Positions 1-8,368 are shown, counted from the first letter of the stretch. The stretch is DNA of 64,000 bases from Colwellia sp. (GCF_013214175.1 NZ_JABSPA010000010.1:1-64000); one strand, 5' to 3'. The notes: a model not told the origin generated them from the sequence alone. Numbers and translations: made by a program.

Positions 1-52
1 TGCGCCGATGGTAGTGTGGGAGTTCCCATGTGAGAGTAGGACATTGCTAAAC
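1..52 (+). rRNA. rrf: 5S ribosomal RNA, 3' end only
   Basis: The first bases match the conserved 3' half of gammaproteobacterial 5S rRNA (the CGCCGATGGTAGTGTGGG block and the GAGAGTAGGACATTGC block). The 5' part lies outside the window. A strong terminator follows at once, so this is the end of an rRNA operon read rightward. The exact 3' end is estimated from the usual 5S length and could be off by a few bases. Confidence 0.88.
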
Positions 53-80
53 TTCTAATTTGTGCTTCGGCACACGAAAA

Positions 81-107
81 GCCCGTTACGAAAGTAACGG
101 GCTTTTT
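81..107 (+). terminator. rRNA operon terminator
   Basis: A 9-bp perfect stem (GCCCGTTAC / GTAACGGGC) with a GAAA loop is followed by five T residues. It lies directly downstream of the 5S gene and is a textbook rho-independent terminator. Confidence 0.9.
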
Positions 108-120
108 CTGTCTGGGAGTT

Positions 121-290
121 TGAAAAGTTACGCCGATATTAATGTGACTTATATTAGATGTGCCCATGTGAGTGTAGGACATTACTAGAATTCTAATTTG
201 TGCTTCTCGCTGTCTGGGAATTAAAAAATTACGACTATAGTTGTGTGGCTGATAATAGATATGCCCATATAGCCGTGGGGTATTCTCCAC
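121..290 (+). repeat. Two decayed copies of the 5S rRNA 3' end
   Basis: The stretch at about 131-200 repeats the 5S tail and its trailer with many substitutions: CGCCGATAT, GCCCATGTGAGTGTAGGACATT and TTCTAATTTGTGCTTC all have counterparts at 3-66. The stretch at about 229-285 is a still more decayed third copy. The terminator hairpin of the first copy is missing from copy 2. The likely origin is tandem duplication of a 5S gene followed by decay. Neither copy is likely to be a functional rRNA. Confidence 0.65.
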
Positions 291-474
291 ATCACTCGCT
301 AATAAATAAGTAACGTGTAACTCTAGGGAGAATCTATAAGAATGAATCTAGGTTATGAATATTCGTTAAGCTTTGAAAAATGTAGTGTCACCATAATCTA
401 GTCAATTTACAGTTACACTCACATTTCTGTCATGGCTCAATTACGCAGTGGTAGATATGCCAAAAATTTAGTAA

Positions 475-573
475 CTAGATCTTTGGTTCAAATGCACCAA
501 CAACCATTGAAATAAGTAACATAGCTGAAGCAGGTATCATGGTTAATATGAATAATGTATTTAAGTCTAACAT
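475..573 (-). CDS. putative small membrane protein, 32 residues
   Basis: This short reading frame starts at ATG 573 and has an AAGGA Shine-Dalgarno sequence about six bases upstream. The product starts MLDLNTLFIL and is almost wholly hydrophobic up to a short charged C-terminus (FEPKI), consistent with one membrane segment. I do not recognise the family. Its support is the ribosome binding site, the composition and its isolation in an otherwise empty stretch. A chance ORF remains possible. Confidence 0.35.
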   Translation of the reverse strand: MLDLNTLFILTMIPASAMLLISMVVGAFEPKI

Positions 574-862
574 GGTCATTCCTTGTATCCTTTGCACCGA
601 CAGTAAAGATAAAATTGATGCAAAAATGTTTGTAGTTATTACTAAGTTGCATTAAGTGTTACAAAGGTTGTGCCAAGGTTAAGATTATTTATTAAGTAAC
701 TGATATATAGTGATATTTATTTTAATCAAAGCAATGAATATAGTAAATGGATAAAGCTAGGAAAAGAGAGGTAGTGATAAGGGCTATTAACTGGTTATAA
801 ATAGTGTTTATTGGTTAAAATAATATTTATTATTTTAAGGTATCATTTATTTGGTATATATC
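574..862. other. intergenic stretch without a recognisable gene
   Basis: AT-rich sequence between the small ORF and the dusA terminator. No ORF with a ribosome binding site, no RNA gene and no clear repeat was seen. It may hold the promoter of the small minus-strand ORF at 475-573. Confidence 0.5.
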
Positions 863-901
863 GATCTCAATATCGGGACAGCTATTCCCAATATTGAGAT
901 C
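863..901 (-). terminator. hairpin downstream of dusA
   Basis: A 15-bp stem with one mismatch (863-877 with 887-901) and a nine-base loop lies ten bases beyond the dusA stop codon. There is no long T run, so it may act as a terminator or as an mRNA 3' end stabiliser. Confidence 0.6.
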
Positions 902-910
902 TTGAAGGTG

Positions 911-1921
911 TTATTCTGGCAATGTAACTTTTCTGAATGCATCGAGAAGGACTTGTCCATTAGCCCCATCTTTACCGGCACATTCACTTAGGTGTTGCCT
1001 AAATTTACGTGCACCTGCCAGTCCATTACACAGGCCGAGCATATGGCGTAATATATGCCATGCACGACCTCCACTATTAACCGTATCATTGATATATGGA
1101 ATCATTAACTCAATGACTTCCGTTCTTGTTAGCTTTGTTGCATCTGTTTTATATATATCACTATCAGCATCCACAAGCATATAGGGACTATTATATATCT
1201 CGCGACCAATCATAACTCCATCAATGTGTCTGAGATGCTCATTGGCTTCAGTAAAAGATTTGATACCTCCATTAATGGAAATTTCCAAGTTATCAAAATC
1301 ATTTTTTATCTGATAAACACGCTTATAGTCTAATGGCGGAACATCACGGTTTTGTTTAGGACTTAACCCGCTTAACCAAGCTTTTCTCGCGTGTATAATG
1401 AAATGCTGACAACCCGCTTGTGCTACTTGTTCAATAAAAGTATGTAGGAATTCGTATGAGTCTAGATCATCAATACCTATACGTGACTTAACCGTAACAG
1501 GAATGTTCGTGGCTGCTTGCATTTGATCAATACACTCAGCAACTAAGGAGGGTTCTGTCATCAAGCAAGCACCGAAACGACCGTTTTGTACTCTATCTGA
1601 TGGACAGCCAACATTAATGTTAATTTCATCATAGCCGTATTGCTCGGCTATCTTTGCACACTCAGTCATGGCTTTAACGTCACTGCCGCCTAATTGCAAT
1701 ACCAGCGGGTGCTCAGCGTCATTATACGATAAATAATCACCTTTACCGCGCAAAATAGCACCTGTGGTTACCATTTCGGTGTATAGAACCGTATGTTTAG
1801 ACATCAGTCTATAGAAGTATCGACAGTGCTTGTCAGTCCAATCTAGCATAGGCGCTACACTTAGCCTGTGATCTATTGTAGAGCCTGATGTGTATGGGTT
1901 TGGAGTCTTGGTTGTAGTCAT
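911..1921 (-). CDS. dusA: tRNA-dihydrouridine(20/20a) synthase DusA
   Basis: An FMN-dependent enzyme that reduces uridine 20/20a in the tRNA D-loop with NADPH. The 336-residue product has the usual length. Visible DusA signatures are APMLDWTDKHCR (residues 23-34), YTEMVTTGAI (48-57), NVGCPSDRVQNG (103-114), the GACLM block with the expected catalytic cysteine near residue 119, SINGGI and the GRAWHILRHMLGL block in the C-terminal part. The gene is a known integration target: an integrase gene starts about 100 bp from its start codon and faces away. A 15-bp sequence covering codons 24-29 recurs at 21872, so the first 24 or so codons and the promoter were probably supplied by the inserted island. 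Confidence 0.97.
   Translation of the reverse strand: MTTTKTPNPYTSGSTIDHRLSVAPMLDWTDKHCRYFYRLMSKHTVLYTEMVTTGAILRGKGDYLSYNDAEHPLVLQLGGSDVKAMTECAKIAEQYGYDEININVGCPSDRVQNGRFGACLMTEPSLVAECIDQMQAATNIPVTVKSRIGIDDLDSYEFLHTFIEQVAQAGCQHFIIHARKAWLSGLSPKQNRDVPPLDYKRVYQIKNDFDNLEISINGGIKSFTEANEHLRHIDGVMIGREIYNSPYMLVDADSDIYKTDATKLTRTEVIELMIPYINDTVNSGGRAWHILRHMLGLCNGLAGARKFRQHLSECAGKDGANGQVLLDAFRKVTLPE
1836..1850. other. att core, dusA side
   Basis: GTCCAATCTAGCATA, read on the minus strand as part of the codons for P-M-L-D-W-T of DusA. An identical copy lies at 21872-21886 and a decayed copy at 23797-23811. This is the probable crossover region of the adjacent integrase. Confidence 0.75.
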
Positions 1922-2027
1922 TTAGTTATACTCTAAGTCGCCTTGAATCGCCTGTACTTTCGTTGGGTTTCCGTTTAAGGTGTTCCAAATGTGCCCCATT
2001 TTGGGTAGGACGATTAAGGAAAATACT

Positions 2028-3092
2028 ATGGCTTCAGTAACAATTGATAAACGCCAAAAAGCTAACGGAGATTTTAGCTACCGCTGCACAATTCGCGTAA
2101 AAAAGAATGGTGTAATTATACATAGAGAATCGAGAACATTCAGTAAAAAAGAATTAGCAAAAACTTGGGGGAAAATACAAAAAGAGGCAGCAGAGCTAAA
2201 CAGCATAACCAAACAAGACAAAATAATTACCATTGGCGAACTATTAGACCTCTACTTTAATGATGCTGATTTGTGGGCGGCTACTGGAAGAACTAAGCAA
2301 TACGTAGTGAAAATGCTAAGAGATTGCCCAATAGCAGATATATTATCAAACCAACTTAAAAGCAGTGACTTAATAGCTCATTGTAAAATGCGAAGAGCAG
2401 CAGGAGCTGGAGCAGCAACTATTTATCATGATATTGCATATTTACGAAGTGTAATGAAAATAGCTTTACCTGTTTTTGATGTAACGGCCAATTGGAAAAT
2501 ATTTGAAGATGCTGTACCCGTATTAACTGAAATGAAGTTAATAGGTAAAAGCCAAAAGCGAACACGCAGGCCTACTGAGAATGAACTCGATAAGTTAATT
2601 GCAGCATTAACTGAAAGGCAAGACAAGCAGGGCAGTAAAATTCCCTTTGTTGATATTCTTAATTTTTCTATACTCACCTGCATGAGAATAGGCGAAGTTT
2701 GTAAAATAGAATGGAAAGATTTAAAACATGACCATAAAACAGTAATTGTACGAGACAGGAAAGACCCAAGGAAAAAAGAGGGTAACCATATGATCGTACC
2801 ATTGTTAGCTGGTTCATATGACTTAGTAAAAAAGCAGGCAGAAACGGATGATAGAATATTCCCTTATAATCCTAGGTCTGTAACAGCAGGTTTTCAGCGT
2901 GTTAGGAATGATTTGGGTATAACTGACCTGAGATATCATGACTTAAGGCGAGAGGGTGCATCTAGGCTGTTTGAGAAAGGTTATAGCATTGAAGAGGTAG
3001 CTCAAGTCACAGGCCATAGAAATCTGAATATACTTTGGCAAGTTTATACGCAGTTATTCCCTCATAAGCTACATGATAAGTTTGATAAATAA
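2028..3092 (+). CDS. tyrosine-type site-specific integrase (dusA-associated)
   Basis: A 354-residue tyrosine recombinase. The start at ATG 2028 (MASVTIDKRQ) is preferred over upstream in-frame codons because AAGGA precedes it by seven bases. The N-terminal part resembles an arm-type DNA-binding domain and a SAM-like core-binding domain. The catalytic set is visible: Arg in TCMRIGE (about residue 220), HDLRR (304-308), GHRNLN (329-334) and the nucleophile Tyr in YTQL (340). It reads away from dusA, beside the att core inside dusA, and so is the likely integrase of the island. No excisionase gene was recognised. Confidence 0.93.
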   Translation: MASVTIDKRQKANGDFSYRCTIRVKKNGVIIHRESRTFSKKELAKTWGKIQKEAAELNSITKQDKIITIGELLDLYFNDADLWAATGRTKQYVVKMLRDCPIADILSNQLKSSDLIAHCKMRRAAGAGAATIYHDIAYLRSVMKIALPVFDVTANWKIFEDAVPVLTEMKLIGKSQKRTRRPTENELDKLIAALTERQDKQGSKIPFVDILNFSILTCMRIGEVCKIEWKDLKHDHKTVIVRDRKDPRKKEGNHMIVPLLAGSYDLVKKQAETDDRIFPYNPRSVTAGFQRVRNDLGITDLRYHDLRREGASRLFEKGYSIEEVAQVTGHRNLNILWQVYTQLFPHKLHDKFDK

Positions 3093-3106
3093 GGAATAAA
3101 AGTTAA

Positions 3107-3137
3107 AAATCCCAAATTCAAAGTGAATTCAGGATTT
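3107..3137. terminator. hairpin between convergent integrase and NACHT genes
   Basis: A 14-base arm pair with a two-base internal mismatch and an AAG loop, flanked by A- and T-rich bases. It lies between two converging stop codons and may serve both strands. Confidence 0.55.
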
Positions 3138-3165
3138 AAGAAATATCAGCTACTAAATTAAAAGG

Positions 3166-4989
3166 TTAAATCATGGCTGCAAAACTTTCTTCTATGTTTT
3201 TACCCGTGGATACTTGTTTCTCTAAATTTAAAAGGATTTTATCAAGTTTTTTAATAATGTTGTCAAACTCATCAAAAACTCCAATTTCCTCTAAAAACTC
3301 TTTATATCCTAACTTAAATATTTTTTGAGGGAGGTAATATCCCACCTGATGATTATTACTACCCTTATTTTTAATAGTTATGAATTTATTGAAGTCTTTA
3401 TGGTGAATGTTACTAGTTATTATAAGGGCTACTTCATGGAAAAACCCATAAGAAACTTTAGGGGTAATATAGGAACCAGCCGCTATCATAGTATCTTTTG
3501 TAACTCCATAAGAGTATGACTTAATATGTGTATTTTCTTTACCACTATTACTTTCAAAGATGCCGTTGCCTAGATAAGGAAGTGATAAGTTATAGTCGCC
3601 ATTATTGTTTATAATTAATTTTTTTAATTTTTTAATTAATTTAATGGAGTAATTTTCTATAAAAAATTGTTCATCCATTTCGTAGCATAATGATAAAAAG
3701 TTAGTAACATTAAAATCCATGTCATAAGTTAGGGCCATGATTTTTTTATATACTATTTTTTTATGTTTAATGCTTTTCATATTTGTTAAATGTACCGAAG
3801 CAAAATATTCTTGCATTGAACGATGAGCAAATGAATAAACGCCACAGTCTTCAGACCAAAGACCGATAGATAGCTTCATATCATCAATAAAGTCGTTGTT
3901 CTTAAATTTGAAATCGGATTTATCTTTTATAATACCTAACTGTTTAAAAATATAATCCTTCTTAAAATCAAATTGACTCTCAAAGTAACTTAAAAAACAG
4001 AATACTTTCAACACATACTCTAATGACTCTTGATTTAGTTGTGATTTAATTTCTCGTTCATATCCAATTTTAGTCGCACTATCATGTTCAGCAAAAAGCA
4101 CATCAAAAACTCTCCTATAAAATATATATTTTTTGTTAGGTATCGAGGAGTTTTTACTATAAGCCATTATATAAAGAGTAAGTAGAAGGGCATTTTTAAA
4201 AAATGACTGTATATACCTATCAGAACTATCTTTTATTGAATCTACTATTTTTGTAGATAACCTTGTGTCTATGATTTGTTGCTTAATGAAAGATATTTGG
4301 CACGTCTTTTCCATATCCTTAATATGAAAATTTCTAAAGTTTTTGAAAAATTCAATACTGGAATAAGGTCGTGAGGTAAGTAAGAAATTATTATTCGGAT
4401 ATATATCTATGAAGTTTTCTAAATTCTTTGTTATTTGATGCTTTTCTGACGACTTGATTTCATCATACCCATCAAGAAAAAAAAGAAACTCACCGTTTTT
4501 TAATAACTTTTTGATAAAATCTTCACTAGGCGAAAGTTTATTTTGTAATATATGGCTACATAAAAACTCATCTAAATTACTCGTTGTTAAATCCAAATCC
4601 CTTAGGTTCACAAAGATAGGAGCCTTATAATTTTCAACGAAGGTAGAAATAAACAAATGCTTTAATAGTGTGCTTTTTCCACTACCAGCATCACCTATTA
4701 TCGTAATGCAATTATATTCTTTAAATAATGATTCAACTGAATTGGTACTAATATCTTGTCGAGTACCTTTATCAACTAATGTTGTAGGAAAATATATATT
4801 ATAAAAAGGAGTAGGTTGGCGGTGGAGAAGTGTTTTGATGTTTTTATATTTATCAAGCGATGCCGAAAAATACTCAATCATTCCATCATTAAAAGCATGA
4901 TGTACCCTATCCTTTAGGGCTCTAAAAAGTGGCATTGACGCCTTTATAGCGGGCTTTGATAAAGCTTTTAATAGTATCGTAGTATCCAT
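3166..4989 (-). CDS. NACHT-domain NTPase, likely anti-phage STAND protein
   Basis: This 607-residue protein has an N-terminal helical region (1-90), then a NACHT nucleotide-binding module: Walker A GDAGSGKST (99-107), Walker B FLFFLDGYDEI (168-178, small residue after the Asp as in NACHT proteins) and the sensor TSRPYS (205-210). An alpha-helical winged-helix-like region follows, with AHRSMQEYFAS near residue 390, a signature of the NACHT C-terminal half. The last 120 residues form a short undefined C-terminal domain. Start: AAGGAAAG lies eight bases before the ATG. Bacterial NACHT proteins of this size are known phage-defence NTPases. The trigger and effector mechanism cannot be read from sequence, and no separate nuclease domain is obvious. 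Confidence 0.85.
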   Translation of the reverse strand: MDTTILLKALSKPAIKASMPLFRALKDRVHHAFNDGMIEYFSASLDKYKNIKTLLHRQPTPFYNIYFPTTLVDKGTRQDISTNSVESLFKEYNCITIIGDAGSGKSTLLKHLFISTFVENYKAPIFVNLRDLDLTTSNLDEFLCSHILQNKLSPSEDFIKKLLKNGEFLFFLDGYDEIKSSEKHQITKNLENFIDIYPNNNFLLTSRPYSSIEFFKNFRNFHIKDMEKTCQISFIKQQIIDTRLSTKIVDSIKDSSDRYIQSFFKNALLLTLYIMAYSKNSSIPNKKYIFYRRVFDVLFAEHDSATKIGYEREIKSQLNQESLEYVLKVFCFLSYFESQFDFKKDYIFKQLGIIKDKSDFKFKNNDFIDDMKLSIGLWSEDCGVYSFAHRSMQEYFASVHLTNMKSIKHKKIVYKKIMALTYDMDFNVTNFLSLCYEMDEQFFIENYSIKLIKKLKKLIINNNGDYNLSLPYLGNGIFESNSGKENTHIKSYSYGVTKDTMIAAGSYITPKVSYGFFHEVALIITSNIHHKDFNKFITIKNKGSNNHQVGYYLPQKIFKLGYKEFLEEIGVFDEFDNIIKKLDKILLNLEKQVSTGKNIEESFAAMI

Positions 4990-5533
4990 AATTATCTTTC
5001 CTTGTAATCACACTTGATCTTATCGTAGTTAAGTAGAGTTGCTTCCAATGAGGATGTCATCAATCCAAAGCGACACGTACAATAGTATATATAAGCAACT
5101 TTGGTCAATTAACATTTGCAAGGTTATTAGAAGATGATTTCAACAAGTTAAAAATTGAAATATTAAGCCAAAGCTGCATAGTTTGGTGGAATCTACCCCC
5201 GTAATACATGACGGGGGTTTTCCGCTCTCTACTCTTCCTCGTTGCTCAGGCTTCGCCCTCGTCCTCGTCGTTCGCTACCAAAACCAATAAAACACAAGAA
5301 TACACAAAAGTTCAAAAGAAGGTTCCAAAGAGCTTCATTCACCCTTTCGTCAATAAAAATAACGGTTTCTAAGAACATTTTCAAAGAGACAAAAATAACC
5401 TCAGACACTCCGAGATTTTTCTTTGACTAAAGTTCTCAATCACTCTGTTTGATTAGCATCAAATTAAGCGCGCACCCCTATGTTTCTACGAAACGGGTAC
5501 TTCTTAAATTGACACTATCAAGGAACTTAGAGC
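4990..5533. other. long intergenic stretch with a GC-rich hairpin
   Basis: This 544-bp stretch lies between the NACHT gene and two small plus-strand ORFs. It contains an 8-bp perfect stem (ACCCCCGT 5195-5202 with ACGGGGGT 5211-5218) followed by TTTT, possibly a terminator. The Arg/Lys-rich frame at 5242-5430 has no ribosome binding site and looks like chance. The remaining sequence should contain the promoters of the NACHT gene and of the small ORFs, but I could not assign them. Confidence 0.5.
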
Positions 5534-5677
5534 ATGACTGATATGGAAGCTGAAATAGCTAACACTTTAAAAGAGATTGAAGAACTAAAGGAAGAGACAC
5601 GTGCAATTGTGGCTAAGATGAAGAAACAAAATTCTGCTGATGATAAAAAGGGGTTAACCAATGCTAATCAAAATTAA
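5534..5677 (+). CDS. small coiled-coil protein, 47 residues
   Basis: Starts MTDMEAEIANTLKEIEELKE. It is rich in Glu, Lys and Leu with heptad-like spacing, so probably one long helix or coiled coil. Its 3' end overlaps the start of the next ORF by 17 bases, a sign of translational coupling. The family is not recognised. Proteins of this kind occur in phages and plasmids as accessory or regulatory factors, but no function is claimed. Confidence 0.5.
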   Translation: MTDMEAEIANTLKEIEELKEETRAIVAKMKKQNSADDKKGLTNANQN

Positions 5678-5909
5678 TGAATCAGAGTCTGAGTTCGTAG
5701 CGTTCGTTGATGGCCTAAAGCAACATTACAGTGAAGCGACCGCAGCTGGTGCAGCAAAGAAAGCGATTATTAATCACGTATCAGTCGTTAACGACTTAAG
5801 GAAGACTAAAAGAAAGCTGGAGAGGCTAGAAGATATACTTGAAGAAATCAAAAACATAAAGCAGCAACAAAAGGGATTACAACAAGCCCTCGATATTTTA
5901 ACTAATTAG
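5661..5909 (+). CDS. small coiled-coil protein, 82 residues
   Basis: The start at ATG 5661 follows AAGGGG and overlaps the preceding ORF. The C-terminal half (about 45-80) is a strong coiled coil with LRKTKRKLERLEDILEEIKN. The N-terminal half is compact and Ala-rich. The family is not recognised. The stop codon runs into a 98-bp repeat that also lies beside the inovirus zot gene (10433-10528), so the ORF pair may be part of a phage-related element. Confidence 0.55.
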   Translation: MLIKINESESEFVAFVDGLKQHYSEATAAGAAKKAIINHVSVVNDLRKTKRKLERLEDILEEIKNIKQQQKGLQQALDILTN

Positions 5910-6004
5910 TACCAAAAAGTTCTCCTGGCAATTGGTGCAGCAGCATAAAATAGTACCAAAATGTTGTTGCCGGTTTAGCCAGGTAAAACAAGTTTGGTAC
6001 TAAA
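5907..6004. repeat. origin-like repeat, copy A
   Basis: Direct repeat of 10433-10528, about three-quarters identical by eye. Shared blocks are ACCAAAAA, TTCTCCTGG, TAGTACCAAAAT, TTGCCGG, AGCCAGGT and TTTGGTACTAAAA. It contains a perfect 10-bp inverted repeat TAGTACCAAA (5951-5960) / TTTGGTACTA (5993-6002). Because the other copy sits immediately downstream of inovirus zot, it may be a phage replication origin, packaging signal or attachment region. Confidence 0.6.
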
Positions 6005-6138
6005 ACTGACGCTAGTAGTGTTAAATGTTTAGCTAAAATACCTGAAGACTTATACTCATTGGTATAGCAAAAGCTCAAGTATCCTATGGTGAGGGTTTAC
6101 TGATTAAAAAATCTAAATTGCCAATCACCATAAATGGA

Positions 6139-6167
6139 AAAACACCAACTATGACAATTGATGTTTT
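6139..6167 (-). terminator. terminator of PEP-CTERM gene 1
   Basis: Arms AAAACACCAA and TTGATGTTTT pair with one mismatch, about 30 bases beyond the stop codon. The same hairpin recurs at 7611-7639 and in variant form at 8748-8778, downstream of the two sister genes. Confidence 0.6.
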
Positions 6168-6198
6168 CTTAAATGCTTAATTTAAAAAATTATTAAGA

Positions 6199-6912
6199 TT
6201 ATTTCTTAAATAGACGTGATGCTAAACCAATCATACCTAATGCAAAAATAGCAAGTGTATATGGTTCAGGTACTGATACAGCAGCCGCGGCAGCGGGATC
6301 ATCAATAATTGAAAATGAGATTAAAGCCATTTCTTGCCCATCAGCTGAATTAGTTCCCCCACCTTCCCAACGAAACTGAATTTGATCACCAATACTCGCT
6401 GCTGTTGATGAAAAATTGAATTCATTATATATCCAATTAAATGAACCTAGTGTTGGAACTAAAACGCCCGTTAAAGATATATCTTCGGTCAAGTTGAAAA
6501 TTTCAATAGTTGCACCAATTGCATTTCCACCTCTCACCCCACCAAAAAATGAAAGAGATCCTAGTTGATTTGCATTTATAGTTGAACCTAGACTAAAAGT
6601 AGCAGTTAAAAGAACATCTCCAGAAGTATCATTAACTTCAAGACCACCAGGTAACACGACTTCAGCAGTCGAAGGGTTATTATCGTGATCAAACATACCG
6701 CTCATACCTCGAGCCGCTGCACCACCAGTGGGATAAACTTCAAAACCACCACCAGTAGAGTCTTGCCAATCAACAATTAGTGAGTTTTCAAGTGCAGTAC
6801 TTAGCCCGCTAAAGTCTTCTGAAAATATAATACCTGCATAAGCATTGTTGATAATAAGGCTGGCTGAAAAAGTTGCCGCTACAATAGCTGAGTATATTAA
6901 TGGAGATCTCAT
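6199..6912 (-). CDS. PEP-CTERM sorting-domain protein 1
   Basis: A 237-residue exported protein. It has a signal peptide (residues 1-26, ending NNAYA) and a C-terminal sorting signal made of VPEP, a hydrophobic stretch (LAIFALGMIGLA) and a basic tail RLFKK. Known biology: such proteins are cut by an exosortase and linked to exopolysaccharide or biofilm. No exosortase lies in this window. The middle part is beta-rich and low in charge, with GGGFEVYPTGG and RWEGGG motifs, and resembles a lectin-like or jelly-roll secreted domain (inference). A sigma-54-type promoter lies about 70 bp upstream. Confidence 0.88.
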   Translation of the reverse strand: MRSPLIYSAIVAATFSASLIINNAYAGIIFSEDFSGLSTALENSLIVDWQDSTGGGFEVYPTGGAAARGMSGMFDHDNNPSTAEVVLPGGLEVNDTSGDVLLTATFSLGSTINANQLGSLSFFGGVRGGNAIGATIEIFNLTEDISLTGVLVPTLGSFNWIYNEFNFSSTAASIGDQIQFRWEGGGTNSADGQEMALISFSIIDDPAAAAAVSVPEPYTLAIFALGMIGLASRLFKK

Positions 6913-6980
6913 AAAGTGCCTCTGTTATTACTTTTTATTATTTCTAACGTAATAATAAATTCAATAGGTTACCTACTACT

Positions 6981-6997
6981 GCAAAGCTCATACCAAT
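6981..6997 (-). promoter_or_regulatory. sigma-54-type promoter of PEP-CTERM gene 1
   Basis: On the minus strand TTGGTATGAGCTTTGC has GG and GC separated by ten bases, the hallmark -24/-12 spacing of RpoN promoters. An inverted repeat TTGCAT/ATGCAA at 7061-7085 lies about 70 bp further upstream, a typical enhancer distance. Confidence 0.6.
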
Positions 6998-6999
6998 CA

Positions 7000-7309
7000 A
7001 GAATAAAAAATTAAACCGAAAATTCAATTAGTTAAAAAAGACATATCTAGATAAGTTTCGTTGCATTGCATATTGCAAGATGCAATTTCAAAATGCGGAA
7101 TTATTATTTACTCAAAAATTAGCTAACTTTAAGGTTTGTTTATGCTCTACCTATAAACAAACCCAATGCATCTAAAAAAGTATTGATGCAACAAGGTAAT
7201 AATTTAATATGTGTGAAATTAACATCGAAACCCTAACTAACTGAGTATTCATCCGTTGTTAGCGAAAGTAGGATATTAGCAATGAGCTTGAAACGGACGT
7301 TAGCTATAA
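7000..7309. other. intergenic sequence upstream of PEP-CTERM gene 1
   Basis: No gene seen. It contains the TTGCAT/ATGCAA dyad at 7061-7085, which could be an activator site. The remainder is AT-rich without clear repeats until the duplicated block that begins near 7310. Confidence 0.5.
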
Positions 7310-7510
7310 CAACCTGCTAATGTCGCCGTAGCGCTAAAATGCAATTTTTTTGGCTGGACGATGCTAACAGCTAGAACTAAAGTGTTTGAAAACCTCAAGT
7401 TTAAGAGGTTTATTAACTGTCAGAATGGAAGGGGGGTTATCAGTGTTAATTAAATGGTAAAAACAAATTAAATTCTGCCGACTTAGTCCACTTATCGTGT
7501 AGTTGTTCAA
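7310..7510. repeat. segmental repeat R1, with remnant of a small gene
   Basis: The block recurs at about 8585-8735 and 9900-10110: GTAGCGCTAAAATG, GACGATGCTAACAGCTAGA, AACCTCAAGTTTAAGAGGTT (a 6-bp hairpin), GTCAGAATGGA and a run of G residues, CAGTGTTAATTAAATG. In this copy bases 7440-7510 correspond on the minus strand to the C-terminal 20 or so codons of the 49-residue gene at 10034-10183, cut off upstream. It is therefore a truncated duplicate. Confidence 0.7.
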
Positions 7511-7610
7511 TACCTGAAGACTAATACTCATATGTATAGCAAAAGCTCAAGTATCCTGAGGTGATGGTTTACTGATTATAAAATCTAAATTACCAACCGC
7601 TAGATACAAA

Positions 7611-7639
7611 AAAACACCAACCATGACAATTGATGTTTT
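7611..7639 (-). terminator. terminator of PEP-CTERM gene 2
   Basis: AAAACACCAA (7611-7620) pairs with TTGATGTTTT (7630-7639) with one mismatch. It is the same element as at 6139-6167, inside a larger duplicated 3' flank (7506-7665 resembles 6038-6198). Confidence 0.6.
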
Positions 7640-7665
7640 CTAGAATCTAATATTAAAAAACTATA

Positions 7666-8277
7666 TTAAGATTGTTTCTTAAATCGACGTGATGCTAAAC
7701 CAAAGATTCCTAAAGCAAAAATAGCAAGTGTAGATGGTTCTGGTATTTCTTGCTGCGTTGTAGTGCGAACCAAATACGCGGCTATATCACTTCTAAAAAC
7801 GTCAGCTTTACCAACCGAGCCTGCCCACGATTCGAGGAATAATCCGTTAACTCCGTCTCTCGTATCTACGAGCATGAAATTAACACTTGCCGTGTTGGAC
7901 TTATAATATGCCCCTGTCCACTCTTCACCTACTTGATCACAAGTTGTACCAAACACCAAGTACGACATACACCCCATATTAGTCAAAATCGAATTCGCTC
8001 CGGCATTAACATCAGTAAAACGCCCTGCACTCAACCATAAATCCTTAACTTGATCAAAAGTCGCAATTTCATACCCTTCCGAAACAACAAAACTGCTACT
8101 TAAAACACTATTATAAGACATACCTACCGTAAAACTAAAATCTAGCCATTCAAAGCCAGTTATTGTATCAATAGATGTATTGGTTGTTGTACCAGTAATT
8201 AATCCAGCATTAGCCGTATTCATTAACAAGCCAAAAGCAAAAGTTAAAACAGACTTTGTCCAAAATTTAATATTCAT
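7666..8277 (-). CDS. PEP-CTERM sorting-domain protein 2
   Basis: A 203-residue exported protein with a signal peptide (1-24, ending NTANA). Its C-terminal IPEP motif, hydrophobic stretch (LAIFALGIFGLA) and basic tail RRFKKQS are almost identical to those of the neighbouring PEP-CTERM proteins, while the body differs. The body contains GFEWLDFS and EGYEIATFDQVKDLW, a pattern I associate with small secreted PEP-CTERM proteins of unknown role. It is probably anchored to extracellular polysaccharide after exosortase cleavage. A sigma-54 promoter lies about 75 bp upstream. Confidence 0.88.
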   Translation of the reverse strand: MNIKFWTKSVLTFAFGLLMNTANAGLITGTTTNTSIDTITGFEWLDFSFTVGMSYNSVLSSSFVVSEGYEIATFDQVKDLWLSAGRFTDVNAGANSILTNMGCMSYLVFGTTCDQVGEEWTGAYYKSNTASVNFMLVDTRDGVNGLFLESWAGSVGKADVFRSDIAAYLVRTTTQQEIPEPSTLAIFALGIFGLASRRFKKQS

Positions 8278-8352
8278 TTATTATTCCTTTTAATCCTTTT
8301 CCATTATTTTGGTAGGTGATTATTGAATTAGTAACTCATTTTCTTATTATAG

Positions 8353-8368
8353 GCACAAAATATGCCAA
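8353..8368 (-). promoter_or_regulatory. sigma-54-type promoter of PEP-CTERM gene 2
   Basis: Minus-strand TTGGCATATTTTGTGC has GG-N10-GC spacing and the preferred TTGGCA -24 element. It lies 76 bases upstream of the start codon. Confidence 0.68.

Noticed and set aside
5242-5430. Arg/Lys-rich open frame of 62 residues.
   Set aside because: No ribosome binding site, low-complexity basic start, and no link to neighbours. Judged to be chance.
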